Positions 39,082 to 49,300 of a stretch of 64,000 nt of DNA are shown here, piece by piece. The notes below the pieces were generated by a model. The model saw only the letters and a list, made by a program, of their open reading frames with translations. It was not told where the DNA came from and did no database searches. The stretch is from positions 992,001 through 1,056,000 of the forward strand of contig NZ_CP049331.1 in assembly GCF_011064285.1 (NCBI RefSeq). Reading direction: 5' to 3'. Position numbers and translations under genes: made by a program. Source of the DNA: Vibrio ziniensis. Lineage in GTDB: Bacteria > Pseudomonadota > Gammaproteobacteria > Enterobacterales > Vibrionaceae. Every line of letters starts with the position of its first letter. The stretch's first letter is position 1.

Positions 39082-40470
39082 GTGAAGGCTAAAGTACGAC
39101 ACATTACGATTTCCATCACCAGCTTACTGCTCAGTGCCTGCGCTAACATGACTGCTGGCAATTTGTTCAGTCATTACAGTGCACAAAATCAAAACTTCTA
39201 TCAAACGGTTAAGCAGGGTCAATACGCAGAGGCTACAGATCAGTTCGAAGATTACGTTGCAGGCGATATTCTAGATAATTTAGAAAAAGGGCGCGTTTAT
39301 TTTTTGAATGAGCAGTATGCCGAAAGTAAAGCGACATTTGAGCTTTCGGACGCGGCGATAAAAGAGCAGCAAAGTAAAGCGCTAATCTCCATTTCAGATA
39401 CGGCGACAAGTGTCGGTTCACTGGCGGTTAACGACAATTTGAATGATTACCAACCAGCAGATTACGAGCTAGGATTTTTGCATCTTTATCTCGGCCTTAA
39501 CTACGTTCAAGCTAACGATCTGGATGGCGCATTAGTTGAGATGCGACGAGCTAATCAGGTTCAGGAACAAGCTCGTGCCAACCGCGAAGCTGAATTGGAA
39601 AGTGCCCAAAATCAGCTACGAGAAAATGGTGTCAGCGCTAATCTAGGTAGTGTACTTTCAAAGTATCCAGACGCAGGCAAAACTTTGCAGGCCGTGCAGA
39701 ATGGATATCTGCTCTATTTGTCTGCTCTTCTTTATGAAGCTTCAAATGATCTTAATAGTGCCTATGTCGACTATAGGCGAGCGTTGACTGTTGCGCCTGA
39801 TAACAAAGCCGTTATCGAAGGAACATTACGGGTTGCAGAGCGTCTTGCGATGAAAGAAGACTTATCTCTGCTGGAAAAACAGTACGGTTTAGCAAAAACT
39901 CTGCGGCAAGGCGAAGGCAGAGTCATTATTTTAGATGAACAAGGCATTGTGAAAGCAATGGAAAGTTGGCGATTATCTTTACCTCTTTATGACAGTCGAG
40001 GGCGTAGTGCTCTGTATTCTTTGGCTTTGCCATACTATAACAATATGGTGCAACAAAAGTTTTATTTGCAGTTGAATGGACAACAGATTAATTCTTCAGT
40101 ACTAGCTAATGTTGACTTAATGGCACAGCGTAACTTATCTGAAAAAATGCCAGCGATAGCTATCCGACAAGCCTTACGTGTAATAGCGAAAGATCAGTTG
40201 CGTAAAGAAACTACTAATGGAAATGATATTGGTAACTTAGTGTTAAATGTGTGGAATACATTAACAGAACAACCAGATACACGTAGTTGGATTACGTTAC
40301 CAGCATCGGTTTATGGCACAACAGAAATTGTTCCATCAGGTGAGCAAACATTGAATGCTGCCGGTAAGACATACCATTTCAATGTGCCGGATCAAGGGAC
40401 TACTCTTGTTTGGGTATCCCAACAAGGGTCGAATGCAACTATGTGGCATAAGCAACTAGGGAAATTGTGA
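39082..40470 (+). CDS. COG3014-type lipoprotein with TPR-like repeats
   Basis: The 462-residue product has a lipoprotein signal peptide with lipobox LLSAC and lipidation at Cys20. The middle has helical, TPR-like segments such as YELGFLHLYLGLNYVQANDLDGAL, best seen as LHLYLGLNYVQ and the SAYVDYRRALTVAP repeat. The C-terminal part is beta-rich. It resembles COG3014, a family without assigned function. Two adjacent GTG codons (39079, 39082) could start it; GGAG at 39072-39075 favours 39082. It overlaps ycfL (ATGA), so it belongs with ycfL and lpoB. Confidence 0.8.
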   Translation: MKAKVRHITISITSLLLSACANMTAGNLFSHYSAQNQNFYQTVKQGQYAEATDQFEDYVAGDILDNLEKGRVYFLNEQYAESKATFELSDAAIKEQQSKALISISDTATSVGSLAVNDNLNDYQPADYELGFLHLYLGLNYVQANDLDGALVEMRRANQVQEQARANREAELESAQNQLRENGVSANLGSVLSKYPDAGKTLQAVQNGYLLYLSALLYEASNDLNSAYVDYRRALTVAPDNKAVIEGTLRVAERLAMKEDLSLLEKQYGLAKTLRQGEGRVIILDEQGIVKAMESWRLSLPLYDSRGRSALYSLALPYYNNMVQQKFYLQLNGQQINSSVLANVDLMAQRNLSEKMPAIAIRQALRVIAKDQLRKETTNGNDIGNLVLNVWNTLTEQPDTRSWITLPASVYGTTEIVPSGEQTLNAAGKTYHFNVPDQGTTLVWVSQQGSNATMWHKQLGKL

Positions 40471-40859
40471 TGAAAAAATGGCTTGTAGCTGTACTGACGA
40501 CGTTAGTGATTATGGGGTGTAGCAATAACACCGCAGGATTAAGTGTTGAAGGTGAATCGCAGAGAGTGCTATTTGCGGACAACGTATTAGGAAGCCGACT
40601 GGTTATTGATGATATTTCGACTGTAGAAACAGACGGACACGCAAGAGGTGTTGTTCGTTTGGTCAGTAAATACAATGGTGATCAACATATTCAGTACCGA
40701 TTCTACTGGTATGACGATAACGGTTTGGAAGTGAATACTCGTCTTGCACCTTGGAAGCAAGCAATTGTTCGGGGTATGGAAAGTATCTCTATTTCAGAGG
40801 TATCGGTAAATCCAAATGGAAAACAATTTCGTATTCAGATCCGTGAATCTGACGACTAG
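40470..40859 (+). CDS. ycfL: YcfL family lipoprotein
   Basis: This 129-residue lipoprotein has a signal peptide with Cys17 in VIMGCSNN. The remainder is a small beta-rich domain (QHIQYRFYWYDDNGLEV, WKQAIVRGMESISI) that matches YcfL, the neighbour of lpoB in E. coli. The ATG overlaps the stop of the upstream gene, with AGGG upstream; an in-frame GTG three bases earlier is less likely. The function is unknown, but the constant place next to lpoB suggests a role at the envelope. Confidence 0.85.
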   Translation: MKKWLVAVLTTLVIMGCSNNTAGLSVEGESQRVLFADNVLGSRLVIDDISTVETDGHARGVVRLVSKYNGDQHIQYRFYWYDDNGLEVNTRLAPWKQAIVRGMESISISEVSVNPNGKQFRIQIRESDD

Positions 40860-40879
40860 GTAATTTTAGAGGAAGCCAA

Positions 40880-41470
40880 ATGAAAAAGAGTGTTATTGCG
40901 TTGCTTGGATTAGCTGTGATTCTTGGTGGATGTTCAAACAAAGTCAGTTACGGTGATGCGCAAGCAGTAGAAACAGTGACGGTTGATTTTGGTTCGACGG
41001 ACCTACAAAAAATCGCTGGCGAAATGGTTGATAGCATGATGATGTCGGGTTCTGTCGCAGCGATTACTCGTGATTCTCGCCCTATCGTATTTGTTGAGCG
41101 AATCAAGAACAAAACTAGTGAGCATATAGATACTGAATCGATTACTGATACGATCAGCACTAAAATGCTGAATTCTGGTAAATTCCGATTTGTTGATATG
41201 GACCGCGTAGAATCTGTTCGTGAACAACTGAACTTTCAAAATAATGATGAACTCGTCAACCAAAGTACAGCGATTCAGTTCGGAAAAATGGTTGGTGCAC
41301 AATATATGTTGTATGGAAATCTAGCCAGTATCGTAAAAAATGCGGGTAGTGATAAAGACGTCTACTACAAAATGACAATGCGTTTAATGGACTTGCAAAC
41401 TGGTCTAATCGAATGGGCTGATGAAACTGAAATTCGTAAACAAGAGTCTAAGAGTTTACTTGGTCTTTAA
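40880..41470 (+). CDS. lpoB: Penicillin-binding protein activator LpoB
   Basis: LpoB (196 residues) is an outer-membrane lipoprotein that reaches through the peptidoglycan to stimulate the synthase PBP1b. The lipobox is ILGGC, with Cys18. The globular domain resembles LpoB and TolB N-terminal folds: FVERIKNKTSEHIDTESIT (read as ERIKNKTSEHID), SGKFRFVDMDRVE and MVGAQYMLYGNL. AGAGGAAG precedes the ATG. In V. cholerae PBP1a is activated by LpoA instead, so the partner of this LpoB is likely a PBP1b, not visible here. Confidence 0.9.
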   Translation: MKKSVIALLGLAVILGGCSNKVSYGDAQAVETVTVDFGSTDLQKIAGEMVDSMMMSGSVAAITRDSRPIVFVERIKNKTSEHIDTESITDTISTKMLNSGKFRFVDMDRVESVREQLNFQNNDELVNQSTAIQFGKMVGAQYMLYGNLASIVKNAGSDKDVYYKMTMRLMDLQTGLIEWADETEIRKQESKSLLGL

Positions 41471-41503
41471 GCCGAATTAGTCTCGGAAGTAATGAGGTGA
41501 GCG

Positions 41504-42358
41504 ATGGCAAGAATGTCTTGGCATGAAGCGTGTCATTTAGACACAACATTGCAGTCTGTTGCTCACTTTTTCCCTTTGCCTCCTGAGTACGCACAAACCT
41601 TAACCGGTGGGTTAACTAACCGTTGTTGGAAAGTGGTCAGTCAAAAAGGCAAAGCGTACGTTTGGCGGCCAACCACAGCTATCACCAAAGCATTTTCAAT
41701 CTCTCGTTTACAGGAACATCAAATTCTCAAGGCCATTGAGCCCACCCACATAGGACCTAAGCCTGAATATATTAGCGATCAAGGGCTATTGGTTGAATGG
41801 GTCGAAGGGGCGTCTCTTCACCATGGAATTGATTTTGACTCATTGCTAAAGATCCAAACAAAAATCCACGCTATCGATGCCACAAAAATTCCAGTCGTAC
41901 CGTTTTCGTTTTCTGCTCGGATCGACCATTATTGGTTCCAAATAAAAGATAACTTAAAAACCCCTGAGTTTGAGAAACTGTATAAAGCCTGGAGAAATCC
42001 TCCAGGCTTAACTAATGTAGGAAGTTCGCTGTGCCATTTTGATTTAGCGGGTTATAACATGGTTAGAACCGATGAAGGGCTCAAAGTGATTGATTGGGAA
42101 TATGCTTCTATTGCTGATCCAAGAATGGATTTAGCTCTAAGCATTGATGTCGCTGGTGAAAACCCAGTGAAAGCGATTGCTCGTTATTGTCAGTTGCGAG
42201 AAATAGAAGATATTGATCCATGGATAGAAGGTGCACAAGCTTGGTTACCTAGAACTACAGTAATGGCAATGCTTTGGTATTTACTTGCTTTTCAATTGTG
42301 GGGAGATGAGTACTATTATCATCAGGCTCTTAAAATAAAAGAAACATTTTGTAGTTAG
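41504..42358 (+). CDS. thiK: ThiK-like phosphotransferase (thiamine kinase family)
   Basis: The 284-residue protein has the aminoglycoside/choline kinase fold. The catalytic loop is His178-Phe-Asp180 to Asn185 (HFDLAGYN), and the metal-binding motif is VIDWEYA. The N terminus has LTGGLTNRCWKV, typical of the family. The place lpoB-thiK-ycfP matches E. coli, where ThiK phosphorylates salvaged thiamine. The acceptor is inferred from context; choline or another alcohol cannot be excluded. GAGGTGA precedes the ATG. Confidence 0.78.
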   Translation: MARMSWHEACHLDTTLQSVAHFFPLPPEYAQTLTGGLTNRCWKVVSQKGKAYVWRPTTAITKAFSISRLQEHQILKAIEPTHIGPKPEYISDQGLLVEWVEGASLHHGIDFDSLLKIQTKIHAIDATKIPVVPFSFSARIDHYWFQIKDNLKTPEFEKLYKAWRNPPGLTNVGSSLCHFDLAGYNMVRTDEGLKVIDWEYASIADPRMDLALSIDVAGENPVKAIARYCQLREIEDIDPWIEGAQAWLPRTTVMAMLWYLLAFQLWGDEYYYHQALKIKETFCS

Positions 42359-42458
42359 GATCACTGTTTCTCATTTATGTATCGTTAGTTTTCGTACGAT
42401 TTACTTTAAAACCTTATTGTTCGTGGTAGATTAAAACTTCAAGGAGCGGGGGAGTATT

Positions 42459-42998
42459 ATGATTATTTATTTACACGGTTTCGACTCAACCAGTCCAGGG
42501 AACCACGAAAAAGTTCTGCAACTACAATTTATCGATGATGATGTTCGTTTTGTCAGCTATAGCACCTTACATCCAAAGCACGACATGCAGCACCTTCTGA
42601 AAGAAGTCCACAAAGCGATTGAGCATTCTAATGATCCAAACCCGATTATTTGTGGTGTAGGTTTAGGTGGTTATTGGTCAGAGCGTATTGGTTTTCTATG
42701 TGGTATCAAGCAAGTGATTCTTAACCCGAATCTGTACCCAGAAAATAATATGAGCGGTAAAATTGATCGTCCTGAAGAGTACGATGATATAGCAACCAAA
42801 TGTGTGGAGCAGTATCGTGTTAAGAACAAAGGACGCTGTTTAGTTATTTTGTCTCGTAATGATGAAATGCTAGATAACTTGCAAACAGCAAAAGCACTAG
42901 AAGATTATTACGACATCATTTGGGATGATACACAGTCTCATAAGTTCCGGAAAATATCACAACATCTTCAAGCGATAAAAGCGTTCAAAACTGCTTGA
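42459..42998 (+). CDS. ycfP: YcfP family alpha/beta-hydrolase-like protein
   Basis: The 179-residue protein is close to E. coli YcfP, starting [19 protein letters not shown]. It has an alpha/beta-hydrolase-like fold, but the nucleophile elbow reads CGVGLGGYW, with no Ser in the GxSxG position. The later NDEMLDN and QSHKF supply Asp and His. Whether it is an active enzyme is therefore unclear. GGGGGAG precedes the ATG. In E. coli nagZ lies between thiK and ycfP; here it does not. Confidence 0.88.
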   Translation: MIIYLHGFDSTSPGNHEKVLQLQFIDDDVRFVSYSTLHPKHDMQHLLKEVHKAIEHSNDPNPIICGVGLGGYWSERIGFLCGIKQVILNPNLYPENNMSGKIDRPEEYDDIATKCVEQYRVKNKGRCLVILSRNDEMLDNLQTAKALEDYYDIIWDDTQSHKFRKISQHLQAIKAFKTA

Positions 42999-43018
42999 TT
43001 GCAAAGGTTTAAAATAAA

Positions 43019-43047
43019 AAAACGGCCGTTTTTATGGCCGTTTTTTA
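43019..43047 (+). terminator. Terminator after ycfP
   Basis: AAAACGGCC (43019-43027) pairs with GGCCGTTTT (43036-43044), followed by more T residues. Confidence 0.9.
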
Positions 43048-43340
43048 TTGTGTTGCATATCGTTTAATTCCCTACAATTTGAATGAATATAAGGTTGCGT
43101 AGAGGATTTAGCTCTATATAATGTGAGCCTCGAAATAAATTTGATGTAAGTCAAAAAAACGACCAAGAGCAAGATACAAAACTTGCCTAGAATTTAGATA
43201 TAAATCTTGTTTAGCCCCGGACCAGTAACATTAAAAAATTAGCCTCGGAATCGTTGAGCTTAGTACGAACTTAAGAATTTTTTCAGTGTGAATCTATCAT
43301 GCTGGACTTTGATTTTTCATTATTTTTGAGGAATGTTGTT
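43048..43340. other. Intergenic region upstream of ndh
   Basis: Just under 300 bases between the ycfP terminator and the ndh start hold no gene. An FNR-like box lies at 43141-43154, and AT-rich possible -10 sequences occur near 43195-43205. Confidence 0.5.
43141..43154. promoter_or_regulatory. FNR-like binding site upstream of ndh
   Basis: TTGATGTAAGTCAA differs from the FNR consensus TTGAT-N4-ATCAA at one base. It lies about 190 bases before the ndh start. In E. coli FNR represses ndh under anaerobic conditions, so the same logic is likely here. A CRP half-site reading is possible but weaker. Confidence 0.65.
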
Positions 43341-44630
43341 GTGACACGAATTATTGTAGTCGGTGGTGGTGCCGGTGGTCTTGAGCTTGCCACTAAGCTT
43401 GGACGTACTTTGGGCCGCAAGAACCGAGCAGATATTACTCTTGTAGACCGCAAATCAAGCCATCTATGGAAGCCTTTACTACATGAAGTAGCCACTGGCT
43501 CGTTAGATGAGGGGGTTGATGCGCTAAGCTATCGTGCTCACGCTAAAAATCACAGCTTTGATTTCCAGTTGGGTAGCCTTGAGTCGATTGACCGTGACAG
43601 CAAAAAAATCGTGTTGAGCGAGTTATGTGACGATAACGGTGAGTTGCTGATGCCTAAACGTGAATTGGCTTATGACATTCTGGTGATGGCTATTGGTTCT
43701 ACTTCAAACGATTTTAACACTCCAGGTGTTCGAGAAAACTGTATTTTCCTAGATAGCCCAGAACAAGCTCATCGTTTCCGTACAGAAATGAACAATGAGT
43801 TTTTGAAGCTACATGCGAAAAATGGCCAAGGTACTGTAGACATCGCTATTGTTGGTGCTGGTGCAACAGGTGTTGAGCTCTCAGCTGAGCTTCACAATGC
43901 GGTGAAAGAACTTCGTACATATGGCTTTGGTGACTTAGATTCAAGCAAGTTGAACGTAAACCTAGTTGAAGCAGGTGCACGTATTCTTCCAGCTTTGCCT
44001 CCTCGTATCTCTTCTGCTGCGCACAGTGAGCTAACTAAGCTTGGCGTTAATGTACGCACTGCAACAATGGTGACTCAAGCTGATAAAGACGGCTTAACCA
44101 CTAAAGATGGTGAGAAAATCACTGCACAGATCATGGTTTGGGCGGCAGGCATCAAAGCGCCTGATTTCATGAAAGATATCGCAGGTCTAGAGACTAACCG
44201 CATCAACCAGCTGGTGGTAAAAGATACTCTGCAAACTACTCGTGACGATAATATTTTTGCTATCGGTGACCTTGCTCAATGTACACAGCCTGATGGTTCA
44301 TTCGTGCCACCACGTGCTCAAGCTGCTCACCAGATGTCTTCACAAGCGTTTAGAAACATCGTTGCTATGCTCAATGGCCGTGAACTAAAACCTTACGTTT
44401 ACAAAGACCATGGTTCACTTGTATCGCTGAGCCGTTTCTCTACCGTAGGTAGCTTGATGGGTAACTTAACCAAAGGTTCGATGATGGTTGAAGGGCGCAT
44501 TGCGCGCGTAGTATATATTTCTCTATACCGTATGCACCAGATGGCTCTTCACGGCATTTTCAAAACAGGTTTGATGATGTTGGTTGGTCGTATCAACCGA
44601 GTGTTACGCCCTAATTTGAAACTGCATTAA
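43341..44630 (+). CDS. ndh: NADH dehydrogenase, type II (non-proton-pumping)
   Basis: Ndh (429 residues) transfers electrons from NADH to quinone through FAD at the inner membrane. Two Rossmann motifs are present: [12 protein letters not shown] for FAD and [15 protein letters not shown] for NADH. The C-terminal membrane-associated part has [17 protein letters not shown]. The frame opens at an ATG at 43299, but the GTG at 43341 has TGAGGA at the right distance and gives the family N terminus, so it is preferred. A good terminator follows. Confidence 0.95.
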   Translation: MTRIIVVGGGAGGLELATKLGRTLGRKNRADITLVDRKSSHLWKPLLHEVATGSLDEGVDALSYRAHAKNHSFDFQLGSLESIDRDSKKIVLSELCDDNGELLMPKRELAYDILVMAIGSTSNDFNTPGVRENCIFLDSPEQAHRFRTEMNNEFLKLHAKNGQGTVDIAIVGAGATGVELSAELHNAVKELRTYGFGDLDSSKLNVNLVEAGARILPALPPRISSAAHSELTKLGVNVRTATMVTQADKDGLTTKDGEKITAQIMVWAAGIKAPDFMKDIAGLETNRINQLVVKDTLQTTRDDNIFAIGDLAQCTQPDGSFVPPRAQAAHQMSSQAFRNIVAMLNGRELKPYVYKDHGSLVSLSRFSTVGSLMGNLTKGSMMVEGRIARVVYISLYRMHQMALHGIFKTGLMMLVGRINRVLRPNLKLH

Positions 44631-44651
44631 TCAGTTTGGTTTAGATTAAAG

Positions 44652-44678
44652 ATCCCACTCACGGTAGTGGGATTTTTT
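44652..44678 (+). terminator. Terminator after ndh
   Basis: ATCCCACT (44652-44659) pairs with AGTGGGAT (44666-44673), followed by a T run. Confidence 0.9.
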
Positions 44679-44720
44679 ATGCTTGTAGATTTTATTTATT
44701 GATCTACAAACTTAGCTTTA

Positions 44721-44892
44721 TACCATTATCCTAGATAAAAATATGCTCAGACTGAGCATCGGTAGAACAGCGAATAGGCGTCAAACGCAAACGCGCATTC
44801 ATTCGTCCCTGAAGCTCCGCCGAGCCATCCATGGCTCGGAGGGTTTGCTTATCGACGCCCATTCACTGATCAGGAAATTTTCCAGAATGGTA
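44721..44892 (+). mobile_element. MITE-like palindromic repeat, copy A
   Basis: This 172-bp element is bounded by TACCATT at the left and AATGGTA at the right, so it has short terminal inverted repeats and a possible TA target duplication. Inside are two short palindromes: TGCTCAGACTGAGCA and CGAGCCATCCATGGCTCG. It is about 90% or more identical by eye to copy C and matches copy B in reverse. It has no coding capacity. It lies between ndh and the GNAT gene and touches that gene's stop codon. Confidence 0.8.
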
Positions 44893-45432
44893 TCAGTCAG
44901 GAATAAGTGAGAAAACGATTCCGTCTTTCGGTTGGTCGTTAAACAAGAAGCGGTTGCGGGCAACATTTTCTTTTAAAGCTCCGCAGGCTAGTGCTAACTT
45001 TTGGCTAGGCAAGTTTTCGGTATCGCACACAATTTCGATTCTAGTGAGTTTTAGCTGACTAAAACAAAATTCAATCAGTGCATTGACGGCCTCTTTTCCA
45101 AATCCTTTATGTTGAGACTTATCCGCTATCCAATAACCTAAACTCGCCATGTTGAAAATTCGATAGAATTCATTGATGGCAACCATCCCAACTAATTGTT
45201 GCTGCTGTTTTTCAAAAACGCCAAAGCCATAAGCGTCGGCTTTTACCCAATTTAAGCGATTCGCTAAGATAAACTGTTCGGCATCTTTTTTTGAAAACTG
45301 TTCGTGGCACCAGTCTACCCACTGATGAAGTGAAGGAGAGCACCGAATGCAATCGGAGAAAGCCTCGGCTTCATCAAGTTTGAGTAGTCTTAACTGTAAT
45401 CGCTGAGTCACGATTTGAAAATCAGGCAACAT
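44893..45432 (-). CDS. GNAT family N-acetyltransferase (RimJ/RimL-like)
   Basis: The 179-residue protein has the GNAT fold of the RimJ/RimL branch: TQRLQLRLLKLDEAEAF at the start, LGYWIADKSQHKGFGKEAV as the acetyl-CoA loop (Q/R-x-x-G-x-G/A form: QHKGFGKE) and CDTENLPSQKLALACGA at the end. RimL acetylates ribosomal protein L7/L12, but the substrate here cannot be read from the sequence. AGAAGAGA precedes the ATG. It may be read with csiV upstream, although a terminator lies between. Confidence 0.85.
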   Translation of the reverse strand: MLPDFQIVTQRLQLRLLKLDEAEAFSDCIRCSPSLHQWVDWCHEQFSKKDAEQFILANRLNWVKADAYGFGVFEKQQQQLVGMVAINEFYRIFNMASLGYWIADKSQHKGFGKEAVNALIEFCFSQLKLTRIEIVCDTENLPSQKLALACGALKENVARNRFLFNDQPKDGIVFSLIPD

Positions 45433-45473
45433 AGTCTCTTCTCTTACTCACAATATAATTACAGCTACATACG

Positions 45474-45496
45474 AAAAAGCGCCCGTGGGGCGCTTT
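45474..45496 (-). terminator. Terminator after csiV
   Basis: AAAGCGCCC (45476-45484) and GGGCGCTTT (45488-45496) form the stem; the A run at 45474-45478 is a T run on the minus strand. Confidence 0.82.
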
Positions 45497-45501
45497 AGGT
45501 T

Positions 45502-46275
45502 TTATTGTTCTTCTACTTTTCGCACTTGGATAATCATTCCCATCAAAGGGTGATCCAGATAGTGTGTTTCACTACTGCGCATGCGTCTTTTCTGATCGAT
45601 GCGATAGCTTTTCAAGTAAGTTTCAACTTTTCGAGTTGGAGATACTGGCGCTAAGTTGCCGGCTTGAACTGTTCCATCAGCCTGTTCATCTGTTGACGTC
45701 AACACTAGCGGTTCATCTTGCATAAGCACTTCACGTACGCTTGGCTCTTTTAAATCCATCATCACTTCAGCGTAGAGATAGTGTTGTACGTAAATTTGCA
45801 ATAAGCCGTCTAATTCGTAAAACGGTTTAGCGATGCTTTTTTCTGTCACGCCGTCAATTGATGTTTGTGTCACATCACTTTCGATCGCGCTGCCATCAGG
45901 ATGATATTGACGCGAATAGTCTTGACCCGCTTGAATATGGAATACAGGAGCCGCATTTCTGGCTTCGTCTCCCTGACGCCATGCTGTGTGCAACAATACG
46001 TCAAAACCAGCGTGTTTCTTCAGCTCTGCGACTTGGTCATTAAGCTGATAATCAGAATAGGCAAGCATCTTAACGCCTTTTGCTTGACGGTAAGTAGCGT
46101 CCGAAAAGGCGCCCGCTCTCGCCATATTAATTTCAGGCAAGGTATCTGGCCAAGATTCGCTGATTTTTTCTGCATCTACTGCTCTTTTGAAGATGATGAC
46201 TTCAATATCGAATTGTCTCTCAGCCAAGCTAGGCATAGAAACAAGTAAAAGCAGTAATGGGATCAGTTTTTTCAT
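45502..46275 (-). CDS. csiV: Peptidoglycan-binding protein CsiV
   Basis: CsiV (257 residues) is a periplasmic protein with a signal peptide cleaved after SLA-18. It was described in V. cholerae as a cell-shape factor needed for LpoA to activate peptidoglycan synthesis by PBP1a. Family features are FDIEVIIFKRAVD near the mature N terminus and SETHYLDHPLMGMIIQV at the C terminus. CGGAGT precedes the ATG. It lies 75 bases after mfd on the same strand. Confidence 0.88.
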   Translation of the reverse strand: MKKLIPLLLLLVSMPSLAERQFDIEVIIFKRAVDAEKISESWPDTLPEINMARAGAFSDATYRQAKGVKMLAYSDYQLNDQVAELKKHAGFDVLLHTAWRQGDEARNAAPVFHIQAGQDYSRQYHPDGSAIESDVTQTSIDGVTEKSIAKPFYELDGLLQIYVQHYLYAEVMMDLKEPSVREVLMQDEPLVLTSTDEQADGTVQAGNLAPVSPTRKVETYLKSYRIDQKRRMRSSETHYLDHPLMGMIIQVRKVEEQ

Positions 46276-46350
46276 TATGACTCCGTCATTCGGTGCTCAG
46301 CACCTTACATCATTTTCTAAGGCTTTAACTTATGATCTCAGGAAAAGCCT

Positions 46351-49300
46351 TTACGCTGTTGGAAGTAGATTCTGCTGGAATTCACCCAGCATGTCTGCAA
46401 CAAACTGAATTCGTTCTCTTCTGTCGACTAATGGTACCGCATACTTAAATTTGGTTGGACCATCCATCGCAAATTTTTTCGGTTGAGACTGCAACAGTTT
46501 AACCAAAAACATAGGGTTAATGTCAGCATTTGGATAGAACTCAATGTAGCCACCTTTTTCGTGGGCTTCAATCTTACGAATTTTAAGTTCTGCAGCATCA
46601 AGTTTAAGCTGTGCAAGAGCGAGTAAATTTAACGCCGCATCCGGTAGTTTGCCGAAGCGGTCAATAAGCTCAACTTTCAGCTCTGCTAGCTCATCTTCAT
46701 CATGTACGCTGGCAATTTGTTTATACATGGATAAACGTGTGTTGATATCAGGGATGTAGTCTTCCGGTAACAGTGCCGGTAAGCGCATTTCCACTTCGGT
46801 CTGCTCACGGAGTAAGTCATCCAACGATGGCTCTTTACCCGATTTTAACGCTTCAACGGCTTGTTCCAGCATTTCCATATAAAGCGTAAAGCCAATTGAT
46901 TGGATCTGACCACTTTGTTCATCACCCAATAACTCACCAGCACCTCGAATTTCTAGGTCGTGGGTCGCCAAAGTAAATCCAGCACCAAGGTCTTCTAATG
47001 ACGCAATCGCTTCAAGACGCTTGACCGCATCTTTGGTAATCGCCTTAGGTGGAGGTGTGAGCAAGTAAGCGTACGCTTGGTGGTGAGAACGACCCACTCG
47101 TCCACGTAACTGGTGCAACTGTGCCAAACCTAATGAATCCGCTCGGTTCATGATAATGGTGTTGGCGGTTGGAACGTCAATACCCGTTTCAATAATAGTA
47201 GTACACACTAACAGATTGAAACGCTGGTGGTAGAAGTCATTCATCACTCGTTCAAGTTCGCGTTCACGCATTTGTCCATGAGCAGTGGTTATTCGTGCTT
47301 CAGGAATCAGCTTTGCTAAGTCTTCGGCTGTTTTTTCTATGCTTTCTACTTGATTGTGTAGGAAGTAAACCTGACCACCACGCATAATTTCTCGCAATGC
47401 GGCTTCTCGGATTACACTGTCTTCACTTTGACGCACAAAGGTTTTTATAGCCAAACGACGTGCAGGTGGTGTTGCGATTATCGATAGGTCACGCATACCA
47501 CTCATCGCCATATTTAATGTACGAGGAATTGGCGTAGCAGTCAGTGTAAGAATATCCACATCGGCGCGCATTGCTTTCACTTTCTCTTTTTGACGAACAC
47601 CAAAGCGGTGTTCTTCATCAACGACAAGTAATCCTAAATCTGCAAATTGGATATCGTTAGAAAGCAGTTTGTGAGTTCCAACCAGAATATCTACTTTTCC
47701 ATCGGCGACATCTTGTAGAATTTGCTTCTGTTCTTTTGTTGACTTGAAACGCGATAGTACCTCGACACGAATAGGCAGGTTAGCAAATCGGTCTCGGAAG
47801 TTTTCAAAGTGTTGCTGCGCCAGTAGAGTTGTTGGGACTAATACTGCAACCTGTTTGTCGTTGTCTGTACATAAGAATGCGGCGCGCATAGCCACTTCGG
47901 TTTTACCGAAGCCCACATCACCACACACTAGCCTGTCCATCGCTTTTGCTTGGCACATGTCAGACAATACAGCGTTGATAGCCATTGCTTGATCGTCAGT
48001 TTCTTCAAACGGGAAACCGGCTTTGAACGTCGCGTATTGGTCTCTGTTCAGCGTGAATTTAAAGCCTGGTTTGAGTTCTCGTTTGGCATAGACGTCTAAC
48101 AATTCAGCTGCGACATCACGAACTTTTTCAGCAGCTTTTCGGCGTGCCTTGGTCCATGATTCGCTTCCGAGCTTATGCAAAGGTGCACTCTCTTCAGCAC
48201 CACCTGAATATCGGCTAATCAGATTTAATGAAGAAACAGGAACATAGAGTTTTGCATCATTCAAGTATTCTAGAGTTACGAATTCAGTGGTTAAGCCACC
48301 AGCCTCTAAAGTTTGCAACCCAACATATCGTCCAATTCCATGGTCAATATGAACGACAGGTTGCCCTGGTTTCAGCTCAGCAAGGTTGCGAATGACAGAA
48401 TCACTGTTTGTCGTTTTACGTTCTTTTCTGCGTCTTTGAATGACTCGATCGCCGAGTAAATCGCTTTCACAAATAAGTGCAAGCTTATCGGTACCGAAAA
48501 TGAAGCCATGCTCTGAAGAACCCAGTACCAACGAAAATTTGTCGCTACTTTCTAGCGCTCCGTCGAACGAGTTTTTACTGTGTGGCCGTAGCTTAATTTG
48601 TTGCAATAACTCTAGCAGTGCCTCTCGACGACCTTCTGATTCGACAGAAAAGATCACTTGGCCTTTGAATTGCTCACCAAATTGGCGTAGTGCTGCCAGC
48701 GGTTCTTTATTTTGATGTTGAACTGCAAGCGGGGGAAGTGCGCTAATATCAAGATTGCTGCGGCCTGATTTTTCGGCTACAGGGTCGATACTCATTATGG
48801 TATGAGGCAATGCTTTGAACTGAGTAAACAGATCATCTTTTTTGAGCCACAGTTCGTCAGGCGGAAGCAACGGGCGCAGTGGGTCCACTTTGCGCTGATC
48901 GTAGCGATAAGCAACGTCTGTTAAGAATTGGTCGATGGATTTCTCTAAATCACCGACAGAAATGAGCTGACTGTTCGTTGGTAAATAATCGAATAGCGTT
49001 TCTGTGTGTTCAAAAAACAGCGGTTGCCAGTATTCGATGCCCGCAGGCCAAGTGCCTTTAGACACTTGCATGTAAACGGATTCAGGTTCGCGGCGTGCTT
49101 CAAACCTCTGACGCCAGCGAATGCGGAAATCTTCTATCGCACTTTCTGTCGTTGGGAACTCGTGCGCAGGTAGCAGGCAGATATCCTCAATCTCTTCAAT
49201 CGAACGTTGGTTTTCAGGATCGAAGGTGCGGATGGTGTCAATCTCATCATCAAAAAAATCGATGCGATATGGAGCAGCACTACCCATCGGGAAAAGGTCG

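Noticed and set aside
44721..44892. Integron attC/VCR site
   Set aside because: The element lacks the core sites of attC, no integrase or cassette array is nearby, and related copies sit at unrelated core-gene ends.
45865..46248. 127-codon plus-strand open frame opposite csiV
   Set aside because: It lies wholly antisense to a well-supported gene and has no ribosome-binding site or recognisable domain.
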